DNA of 64,000 bases, taken from contig NZ_JAVHJU010000020.1 in assembly GCF_031082405.1 (NCBI RefSeq), positions 141,794-205,793 on the forward strand, written 5' to 3'. The position numbers were made by a program, and so were the translations under genes. Shown in pieces: positions 17,253 through 24,375 of this stretch (position 1 is the first letter of the stretch; each line of letters begins with the position of its first letter). This DNA is from Amycolatopsis sp. A133. GTDB taxonomy: Bacteria > Actinomycetota > Actinomycetes > Mycobacteriales > Pseudonocardiaceae. The notes below the pieces were generated by a model. The model was given only the letters and a program-made list of their open reading frames with translations. It searched no databases and was not told the origin of the DNA.

Positions 17253-17404
17253 CGGATTTCGTGGTCACCGGCACCGGGGCGCGGATACGCTGTTCGACCG
17301 AGCGGAATTCACCGCTCCCCGCGGGCCGGCCGGCATTTCCGCCGCCCGGGGCGAACCCGGACCGGAATCGCGTACCCGCCCTCCGGTGCACAAAGGACTT
17401 TCCG

Positions 17405-18421
17405 ATGAAACTCGCAAAAACCATCGCCGGTCTGCTGGCGGCCGGTGCCGTGCTCGGCGCGGTGACGCCGGCCGCCGCGAACCCGGCTGCCGCCGTCGCC
17501 GCCGCGGTGCCGGTCATGCCGCTGGGCGATTCGATCACCCAGGGCGGCTCGATCGGTGGCTACCGCCTCGACCTCGGCGCGAAACTGCGGGCCGACGGAC
17601 GCTCGATCGACTTCGTCGGCTCGCTGGCCGACGGACCGGCGAGCATGCCCGACCGCAACCACGAAGGCCACCCGGGCTGGACCATCGCGCAGATCGACGC
17701 CAACGTCTCCGGCTGGCTGAACACCTACCGCCCCCGCACGATCCTGCTCCACATCGGCACCAACGACATGTACGGCAGCGACCCGGCCGGCGCGCCGCGG
17801 CGGCTGTCGGCCCTGGTCGACCGGATCACCGCCCAGGCGCCGGACACCGAGCTCTTCGTCGCCACCATCATCCCGATCCGGTTCGCCGACCAGACCGTCC
17901 GCACCTTCAACGCGGCGATCGCCCCCGACATGCGGGCCAAGGCCGCCGCCGGCAAGCGCGTGCACCTGGTCGACATGTATCCCTCCGTTGCGGTCGCGGA
18001 CCTGCCCGACGGCATCCACCCCAACGCCGCCGGTTACAGCAAGATGGCCACCACCTGGTACAACGCGCTCAAGGCGGTGCCGGGCAGCATCGGCGGGGAC
18101 CCGCAACCCCCGGCCGGAGAGGGTCCCTGCACCGCGACACCGCGGGTCGTGGGCACCTGGAACGGCGGGTTCCAGGGTGAAGTGAGCGTCGCCAACGGCG
18201 GCACCGCGGCCCTCGACGGCTGGACCGTGCGCTTCACCCTGCCCGGCGGTCAGAGCGTCACCCAGGTCTGGGGCGGCACGGCGAGCGGCACCAGCCCGGT
18301 GACCGTCAAGAACGCCGCCTACAACGGCTCGCTCGGCGCCGGCGCCACGACGACCTTCGGCTTCCTCGTGTCCGGTCCCGGCGCGGCGAGCCTCGATGCG
18401 GCCACGTGCACCAGCCCGTGA
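17405..18421 (+). CDS. Secreted SGNH (CE3-type) acetylxylan esterase with CBM2
   Basis: A 338-aa secreted esterase, likely deacetylating xylan so the GH10 enzyme can cut it. After a signal peptide (AVTPAAANPAA) the SGNH domain shows block I VMPLGDSITQGG (Ser43), block III LLHIGTNDMYG, and block V DGIHPNAAG (Asp202, His205). A short PQPPAGEG linker leads to a C-terminal CBM2 (residues about 240-338; ends in paired Cys, TWNGGFQGEVSV and GWTVRFTLPGGQ). First gene of the four-gene xylanolytic operon; 34 bases separate it from the GH10 gene. Confidence 0.92.
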   Translation: MKLAKTIAGLLAAGAVLGAVTPAAANPAAAVAAAVPVMPLGDSITQGGSIGGYRLDLGAKLRADGRSIDFVGSLADGPASMPDRNHEGHPGWTIAQIDANVSGWLNTYRPRTILLHIGTNDMYGSDPAGAPRRLSALVDRITAQAPDTELFVATIIPIRFADQTVRTFNAAIAPDMRAKAAAGKRVHLVDMYPSVAVADLPDGIHPNAAGYSKMATTWYNALKAVPGSIGGDPQPPAGEGPCTATPRVVGTWNGGFQGEVSVANGGTAALDGWTVRFTLPGGQSVTQVWGGTASGTSPVTVKNAAYNGSLGAGATTTFGFLVSGPGAASLDAATCTSP

Positions 18422-18455
18422 CCGCCCACCCGTCCCCACGAATGAAGGTGTGAAC

Positions 18456-19844
18456 ATGAAGATGACATCGCGGTCACTTTCCCGCGCCGCGCTGGCTTCG
18501 GCTTTCCTGGCGACGTCGCTCGGCGTTTCGCTGGTGCTCGCCACGTCGGCCTCCGGCGCGGCCACGACGCTCGGCGCGGCGGCGGCCCAGTCGGGCCGCT
18601 ACTTCGGCACCGCCGTCGCGGCCGGGAAGCTCGGCGACTCGACCTACGTGAACATCCTGAACCGGGAGTTCAACATGGTCACGGCCGAGAACGAGATGAA
18701 GTGGGACGCCACCGAACCCAACCGGGGCCAGTTCAACTACAGCGGCGGCGACCGGATCCTCAACCACGCGGTGAGCAACGGCAAGCGGGTGCGCGGGCAC
18801 GCACTGCTGTGGTACCAGCAAGAACCGGGCTGGGCGCAGCGCATGGAAGGCTCCGACCTGCGCCAGGCCATGATGAACCACGTCACCCAGGTCGCCACCC
18901 ACTACAAGGGCAAGATCTACGCCTGGGACGTCGTCAACGAGGCGTTCGCCGACGGAAACAGCGGCGGCCGGCGTGACTCCAACCTGCAGCGCACCGGCAA
19001 CGACTGGATCGAAGCCGCCTTCCGCGCCGCGCGGGCCGCCGATCCCGGCGCGAAGCTCTGCTACAACGACTACAACACCGACGGCGTCAACGCCAAGAGC
19101 ACCGGCATCTACAACATGGTCCGCGACTTCAAGTCCCGCGGCGTGCCGATCGACTGCGTCGGCTTCCAGTCCCACCTGACCAACTCCGCGCCCGGTGACT
19201 ACCAGGCCAACCTCCAGCGGTTCGCCGACCTCGGCGTCGAGGTCCAGATCACCGAGCTCGACATCGCCGGTTCCAACCAGGCCGCCGCCTACGGCGCGGT
19301 GACCCGGGCCTGCCTGGCCGTCGCCCGCTGCGCCGGCATCACCACGTGGGGCATCCGCGACACCGACTCGTGGCGCACCGGGGCGAACCCGCTGCTGTTC
19401 GACGGCAACGGGAACAAGAAGGCCGCGTACACCAGCGTCCTCGACGCCCTGAACGCCGCCACCCCGACCACCCCCACCACGCCCACCACGCCGACCACCC
19501 CGACGACGCCGACCACCCCGACGACCCCGACCACGCCGACGACCCCCAACCCCGGTGGCTGCACCGCTTCGGTCTCCCTGAACTCCTGGAACGGCGGGTT
19601 CGTGGCCACGGTGAAGGTCACGGCGGGCGCCAGTGCCCTCAACGGCTGGAAGGTGACGACGGTCCTGCCCGCCGGCGCGGCCGTGACCAGCTCGTGGAGC
19701 GCCGGCAACAGCGGCACGTCCGGTTCCGTCACCTGGTCCAACGTCTCCTACAACGGCGCGGTCGCGGCCGGGCAGTCGACCGAGTTCGGCTTCCAGGGCA
19801 CCGGCAGCGCCGAGGGGCTGAGCGGCACCTGCTCGGCGAGCTGA
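18456..19844 (+). CDS. Secreted GH10 endo-beta-1,4-xylanase with CBM2
   Basis: A 462-aa secreted xylanase. The signal peptide ends near ASGAATT (residue 37). The GH10 barrel (residues about 40-340) has acid/base Glu162 in WDVVNEAF and nucleophile Glu267 in QITELDI; HALLWYQQ and FQSHL are further hallmarks. A long Thr-Pro linker (about 345-372) joins a C-terminal CBM2 (ASVSLNSWNGGFVATVKV; NGWKV; ends in Cys). ATG follows AAGGTG. It cuts xylan backbones for the two downstream GH43 enzymes. Confidence 0.97.
   Translation: MKMTSRSLSRAALASAFLATSLGVSLVLATSASGAATTLGAAAAQSGRYFGTAVAAGKLGDSTYVNILNREFNMVTAENEMKWDATEPNRGQFNYSGGDRILNHAVSNGKRVRGHALLWYQQEPGWAQRMEGSDLRQAMMNHVTQVATHYKGKIYAWDVVNEAFADGNSGGRRDSNLQRTGNDWIEAAFRAARAADPGAKLCYNDYNTDGVNAKSTGIYNMVRDFKSRGVPIDCVGFQSHLTNSAPGDYQANLQRFADLGVEVQITELDIAGSNQAAAYGAVTRACLAVARCAGITTWGIRDTDSWRTGANPLLFDGNGNKKAAYTSVLDALNAATPTTPTTPTTPTTPTTPTTPTTPTTPTTPNPGGCTASVSLNSWNGGFVATVKVTAGASALNGWKVTTVLPAGAAVTSSWSAGNSGTSGSVTWSNVSYNGAVAAGQSTEFGFQGTGSAEGLSGTCSAS
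19461..19548 (+). repeat. Thr-Pro linker repeat in the GH10 gene
   Basis: About ten 9-base units of ACC-CCG-ACC type encode (PTT)n between catalytic domain and CBM2. A matching linker of shorter length lies in the CBM2-GH43 gene at 21701-21763, so such repeats could recombine. Confidence 0.8.
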
Positions 19845-19878
19845 TCCGTCCCGTTCCCCGCTACCCACGGAGGTTTCC

Positions 19879-21240
19879 GTGCCCCACCGAAGGCGCCTGC
19901 TCGCCTGGATGACCGCGGCCCTGTGCGCGACGGCGCTCCTGCCCGGCACCGCGCGTGCGGACAACCCGATCGTGCAGCACATCTACACCGCCGACCCGGC
20001 ACCGCTGGTGCACAACGGCCGGGTCTACCTCTACACCGGGCACGACGAGGACGGCTCCACCTACTTCACCATGAAGGAGTGGCGCGTCTGGTCGTCCGCG
20101 GACATGGTCAACTGGACCGACCACGGCTCCCCGATGAGCCTGTCGACGTTCAGCTGGGCCAAACAGGACGCGTGGGCCGGGCAGGCCGTCGAGCGCAACG
20201 GCAAGTTCTACTGGTACGTCCCGGTGGTCAACCGCTCGACCGGCCGGATGGCCATCGGGGTCGGGGTCGCCGACAGTCCCACCGGGCCGTTCCGGGACGC
20301 GATCGGCCGTCCCCTGGTCGAGAACGGGGAGATCGATCCCACGGTCTTCATCGACGACAACGGACAGGCGTACCTGTACTGGGGCAACCCGAACCTGTCG
20401 TACGTGCGGCTCAACGCCGACATGACGTCGTACTCGGGCGGCATCACCCAGATCCCGCTGACCACGGCCGGGTTCGGCACGCGTCCCAACGGTGGCAGCC
20501 GGCCGACGCTGTACGAGGAAGGCCCCTGGGTCTACAAGCGCAACGGCCTGTACTACAACGTGTTCGCGGCCAAGTGCTGTTCGGAGTTCATCGCCTACTC
20601 CACCGCACCCGGGCCCACCGGTCCCTGGACCTACCGGGGCACGGTCATGCCCACCCAGGGCGGCAGTTTCACCAACCACCCCGGGATCGTGGACTACAAG
20701 GGCAGTTCGTACTTCTTCTACCACAACGGCGCGCTGCCCGGCGGCGGCGGGTACACGCGCTCGGTGGCGGTGGAGAAGTTCGCCTACAACGCCGACGGCA
20801 GCATCCCCACCATCACCATGTCCACCGGCGGGCCGCCGCCGGCCGACACGCTCAACCCCTACACCCGGCAGGAAGCGGAAACCATCGCCTGGGGCTCGGG
20901 GATCGAGACGGAACCGGCTTCCGAAGGCGGCATGAACATCGGGTGGATCGAGAACGGCGACACCGTCAAGGTCCGCAACGTCGCCTTCGGCGCGGGCGCG
21001 AAGTCGTTCACCGCCCGCGTCGCCTCCGCGAACGCCGGCGGCACGATCGAAGTGCGCCTGGGCAGCGCCACCGGCACGGTGGTGGGCCGCTGCACCGTCC
21101 CCGGCACCGGCGGCTGGCAGACGTGGTCCTCGGTGTCCTGCCCGGTCACCGGCGCGACCGGCACCCAGGACCTCGTCCTGCGGTTCACCGGCGGCAGCGG
21201 CTACCTCTTCAACGTGAACTGGTGGCAGTTCTCCGCCTGA
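19879..21240 (+). CDS. Secreted GH43 arabinofuranosidase/xylosidase with CBM6
   Basis: A 453-aa secreted five-bladed beta-propeller enzyme. Signal peptide ends at GTARADN. The catalytic triad of GH43 is visible as Asp in YTADPAPLVH, Asp in GEIDPTVFID and Glu in YEEGPWVYK. A C-terminal CBM6 (residues about 325-453) starts RQEAETIAWGSGIE and ends NVNWWQFSA. The GTG start has GGAGG 7 bases upstream. Third gene of the operon; it probably trims arabinoxylan side chains or xylo-oligosaccharides. Confidence 0.93.
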   Translation: MPHRRRLLAWMTAALCATALLPGTARADNPIVQHIYTADPAPLVHNGRVYLYTGHDEDGSTYFTMKEWRVWSSADMVNWTDHGSPMSLSTFSWAKQDAWAGQAVERNGKFYWYVPVVNRSTGRMAIGVGVADSPTGPFRDAIGRPLVENGEIDPTVFIDDNGQAYLYWGNPNLSYVRLNADMTSYSGGITQIPLTTAGFGTRPNGGSRPTLYEEGPWVYKRNGLYYNVFAAKCCSEFIAYSTAPGPTGPWTYRGTVMPTQGGSFTNHPGIVDYKGSSYFFYHNGALPGGGGYTRSVAVEKFAYNADGSIPTITMSTGGPPPADTLNPYTRQEAETIAWGSGIETEPASEGGMNIGWIENGDTVKVRNVAFGAGAKSFTARVASANAGGTIEVRLGSATGTVVGRCTVPGTGGWQTWSSVSCPVTGATGTQDLVLRFTGGSGYLFNVNWWQFSA

Positions 21241-21265
21241 CCTTTCCCCGCAGCGAAGGAAGATC

Positions 21266-23269
21266 ATGTCCGCAACCCTTCACCGATCCGCAGTGGCCGC
21301 GGCGACCGCGGTCGTGACCGGCGCCGCCGCGACGCTGCTCGCGGTGTCCTCGCCCGCCGCGGCCGCGGCCGGGTGCTCGGTCACCTACTCGAAAACCTCC
21401 GAGTGGCAGGGCGGCTTCGGCGCGTCCGTGTCGATCACCAACCTGGGCGACACGATCAGCGGGTGGACGCTGGAGTGGTCGTTCGCTTCCGGCCAGCAGG
21501 TGGGCCAGCACTGGAACGCGACGATCACCCAGTCGGGCACCCAGGTCAGCGCGAAGAACGTCGCCTACAACACCGCGCTGCCCACCGGCGGCACGGCCGA
21601 ATTCGGCTTCAACGGCACGTTCGCCTCGGCCAACCCGGCGCCGGCGGCGTTCCGGCTCAACGGCGTCCTCTGCACCGGGGGCGTGGACCCCACGGCTCCG
21701 ACCACGCCGACGACCCCCACCACACCGACCACGCCGACGACCCCGATCACCACGACCACCCCGAACCAGCCGTCCACCTTCACGAACCCGGTGCTGTGGC
21801 AGGACTTCGCCGACATCGACATCATCCGGGTCGGCAACGCCTACTACTACTCCGCCTCGACGATGCACTACTCCCCCGGCGCGCCGATCCTGCGCTCCTA
21901 CGACCTGGTGAACTGGGAATTCGCCGGCCACTCCGTGCCCAAACTGGACTTCGGCGCGAAGTACGACCTGAACGGCGGCCGCGGGTACGTGCGCGGGATC
22001 TGGGCGTCGTTCTTCAACCACCGGGCGAGCAACAACACCTTCTACTGGGGTGGCTGCATCGACTTCGCCAAGACCTACATCTACACCGCCACCGCCGTCG
22101 ACGGCACGTGGTCCAAGCACACCACGATCGACAAGTGCTACTACGACGCCGGCATGCTCGTCGACGACGACGACACCATGTACGTCGCCTACGGCAACAC
22201 CACCCTCAGCGTCGCCCAGCTGTCGAAGGACGGGAAGTCCGAAGTCCGTTCGCAGCAGGTCTTCCAGACCCCGTCGAACATCGGCACGCTCGAAGGATCC
22301 CGGTTCTACAAGCGCAATGGCAGTTACTACATCTTCGTGACCCGCCCCGCCAACGGCCAGTACATCCTGAAGGCGAGCAACCCGTTCGGGCCCTACACCG
22401 TGCAGCAGGTGCTGCTGGACCTGCCGGGCCCGATCTCCGGCGGCGGCGTCCCCCACCAGGGCGGGCTGGTGCAGACCCAGAACGGCGACTGGTACTACCT
22501 GGCCTTCGTCGACGCCTACCCCGGCGGCCGCGTCCCCGCGCTCGCCCCGGTCACCTGGACGGCGGACGGCTGGCCGCGGCTGCAGACGGTCAACGGCCGC
22601 TGGGGCACGACCTACCCGAAGCCGAACCTGCCACCGCCACCCCGTCAGGTCGAGCCGATGACCGGCACCGACACCTTCCCCGGCCCGGCGCTGGGACCGC
22701 AGTGGGAGTGGAACCACAACCCGGACACCACGAAGTTCTCGGTCGCCAACGGGCTCAAGCTGTCCACGGCGACGGTCACCGGCGACCTGTACTCCGCCCG
22801 CAACACCGTGACCCGGCGCATCCAGGGGCCGACCTCGACGGGCACCGCCACGCTCGACCTGACCTCGATGCGCGACGGCGACCGCACCGGCCTGGCGATG
22901 CTGCGCGACTCTTCGGCGTGGATCGGCGTCAAACGCGACGGCGGCCGCAACCGGGTGGTGATGGTCAACGGCCTGACCATGGACAGCAGCTGGAACACGA
23001 CCGGCACCGGAACCGAGGTGGCGAGCGCAGCGCTGTCCGGCAGCCGGATCTGGCTGCGCGCCAACGCCGACATCCGCCCCGGCACCGGCCGCCAGGCCCG
23101 GTTCTCCTACAGCACTGACGGGGTGAACTTCACCCCGCTGGGGACACCGTTCACGCTCAACAACGCGTGGCAGTTCTTCATGGGCTACCGCTTCGCCGTG
23201 TTCAACCACGCCACCCAGGCGCTCGGTGGCGCGGTCACCCTCCAGCGGTTCGACCTGACCACGCCATAA
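21266..23269 (+). CDS. Secreted CBM2-GH43 arabinofuranosidase with C-terminal beta-sandwich
   Basis: A 667-aa enzyme with the reverse module order: signal peptide (SPAAAAAG), N-terminal CBM2 (residues 32-135; SEWQGGFGASVSI, GWTLEWSF), a Thr-Pro linker (145-167), a GH43 propeller starting FTNPVLWQDFADIDIIR (base Asp), with Asp in CYYDAGMLVDDDD and Glu in TLEGSRFYKR, then a C-terminal concanavalin-like sandwich (residues about 465-667; FPGPALGPQWEWNHNPDTTK) as in GH43 subfamilies with a DUF1349-type tail. ATG has AAGGAAG upstream. Last gene of the operon, closed by the palindrome at 23278. Confidence 0.93.
   Translation: MSATLHRSAVAAATAVVTGAAATLLAVSSPAAAAAGCSVTYSKTSEWQGGFGASVSITNLGDTISGWTLEWSFASGQQVGQHWNATITQSGTQVSAKNVAYNTALPTGGTAEFGFNGTFASANPAPAAFRLNGVLCTGGVDPTAPTTPTTPTTPTTPTTPITTTTPNQPSTFTNPVLWQDFADIDIIRVGNAYYYSASTMHYSPGAPILRSYDLVNWEFAGHSVPKLDFGAKYDLNGGRGYVRGIWASFFNHRASNNTFYWGGCIDFAKTYIYTATAVDGTWSKHTTIDKCYYDAGMLVDDDDTMYVAYGNTTLSVAQLSKDGKSEVRSQQVFQTPSNIGTLEGSRFYKRNGSYYIFVTRPANGQYILKASNPFGPYTVQQVLLDLPGPISGGGVPHQGGLVQTQNGDWYYLAFVDAYPGGRVPALAPVTWTADGWPRLQTVNGRWGTTYPKPNLPPPPRQVEPMTGTDTFPGPALGPQWEWNHNPDTTKFSVANGLKLSTATVTGDLYSARNTVTRRIQGPTSTGTATLDLTSMRDGDRTGLAMLRDSSAWIGVKRDGGRNRVVMVNGLTMDSSWNTTGTGTEVASAALSGSRIWLRANADIRPGTGRQARFSYSTDGVNFTPLGTPFTLNNAWQFFMGYRFAVFNHATQALGGAVTLQRFDLTTP
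21701..21763 (+). repeat. Thr-Pro linker repeat in the CBM2-GH43 gene
   Basis: About seven near-identical 9-base units encode PTT repeats, as in the GH10 gene. Confidence 0.75.
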
Positions 23270-23277
23270 GCCGCGGG

Positions 23278-23313
23278 CGCTCCCGGTGACCGCCGCGGCG
23301 GTCACCGGGAGCG
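23278..23313. terminator. Bidirectional terminator (36-base perfect palindrome)
   Basis: CGCTCCCGGTGACCGCCG at 23278-23295 is followed directly by its reverse complement to 23313. It sits 9 bases after the xylanolytic operon and covers the end of the converging DUF998 gene. Confidence 0.8.
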
Positions 23314-23833
23314 GGCGGCGACGGCGGAAGTCCACAGCATCGCGGTGATCACCCCGGCGGCCAGGGTCAGGGTGCCGGCCCGGCCGCCGGTCATCGCCCA
23401 CAGATTGCCCAGCAGCAGCGCGGTTCCGGCGGCCGCGGACAGCACGGCGGCACGGCGGTTCCCGGCGCGGGCGTACCGGCGGCCGAGCACAAGACAGACG
23501 GCGATGAGCGCGAGGAAGGAGAGGCTGCCGGCCACCAGGTGACCGAAGCCGTGCCACGACAGCGCCGCCGGCGGACCCTCGGGCGTGCCCGCCGGGAAGC
23601 CGGCACCGGGGTCCGAGGGCAGGAGCCCGGCCGCGACCATCCCGGCGCCGTACACCGCCGGCAGCCGCGAGACCGCTCCCCCGAGGCCGGGCGCACCGAC
23701 GAGGACGAAGTTCGTGATCTGCACCCAGCCGAGGGTGCCGGTGCTGAGCGCGCTGAGCGGGTGGCGGGTCAGGTCGTACCCCCTCGCGGGTCGCGGCCTG
23801 GGTGAGCGTCACCGTGGCGACGCTGGTGGTCAT
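23302..23833 (-). pseudogene. DUF998 membrane protein, frameshifted and shortened
   Basis: Two frames together give a DUF998 protein. Frame A from ATG 23833 reads MTTSVATVTLTQAATREG; frame B then continues YDLTRHPLSALSTGTLGWVQ and runs to 23302 (SWHGFGHLVAGSLSFLALIA). They are joined if one base is removed from a run of five C (five G on the coding strand) at 23779-23783. The protein also seems to lack the first membrane helix and about 25 residues after NFVLVGA compared with family members I recall. A homopolymer sequencing error could explain the shift, but not the missing segments. Confidence 0.65.
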
Positions 23834-23859
23834 GGCGAATGTCCTCTCGGGAGGGGGTT

Positions 23860-24231
23860 TCAGAAGGTGACGCCGGCTTCGGCGGCCGCGTCGTCGTCGA
23901 GGAAGTCCTGCTCGATGCGTGGGGAGGCGTGGATGCACAGCATGCGCAGCGGCTCGGGGCCGACGGCCCGGAACGCGTGCGCGGTGCCCGCGCCGACGAT
24001 CACGACGTCGCCCTGGTGCGCCGTGCCCTCGCCGTCGGCGGTGCGGAAGAGCGCCTGACCGGCGAGCACCACCCAGGTTTCCGAGTACGGGTGGACGTGG
24101 GCGTCCGGGCCCTGCCCTTCGGTGTTGTGCACGTGGAAGAAGGAGATGCCGGAGCCGTGGGCCTCGCCTTCGAACCGGGCGGTGCGCCCGCTGCCGATGC
24201 GCAGGTCGTCTTCCTTCGCGATGACCACCAT
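23860..24231 (-). CDS. Small cupin-domain protein
   Basis: A 123-aa single-domain cupin (double-stranded beta-helix). Metal-binding motif 1 reads HVHPYSETWVVLAGQA (two His and a Glu) and motif 2 includes GDVVIVGAGTAHAFR. ATG 24231 has AAGGAA upstream; the longer open frame beyond it runs into the neighbouring regulator and is not coding. Cytoplasmic; substrate unknown. Divergent from the LuxR-type regulator at 24376 (144 bases apart). Confidence 0.85.
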   Translation of the reverse strand: MVVIAKEDDLRIGSGRTARFEGEAHGSGISFFHVHNTEGQGPDAHVHPYSETWVVLAGQALFRTADGEGTAHQGDVVIVGAGTAHAFRAVGPEPLRMLCIHASPRIEQDFLDDDAAAEAGVTF

Positions 24232-24375
24232 GGTGTTCCTTCCGGGTCGGTTGCCGTTGTGGTGGTGATCTTCGGGGCGGCCCGGGTGCCGGGGCATCCG
24301 TGGCGACCACGGAATGCGCCACGGAATCCACCACGGAGTTCCGGTACGGAGACGGCGACCGGGCATAATCGGGCC

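Noticed and set aside
19461..19548. Short regular repeats suggesting a CRISPR array
   Set aside because: They are in-frame PTT linker codons in a xylanase gene with no spacers.
21209..24334. A 1041-codon minus-strand frame starting near the LuxR-type gene
   Set aside because: Covers the CBM2-GH43 gene in antisense. Only the DUF998 fragment inside it has real family sequence.
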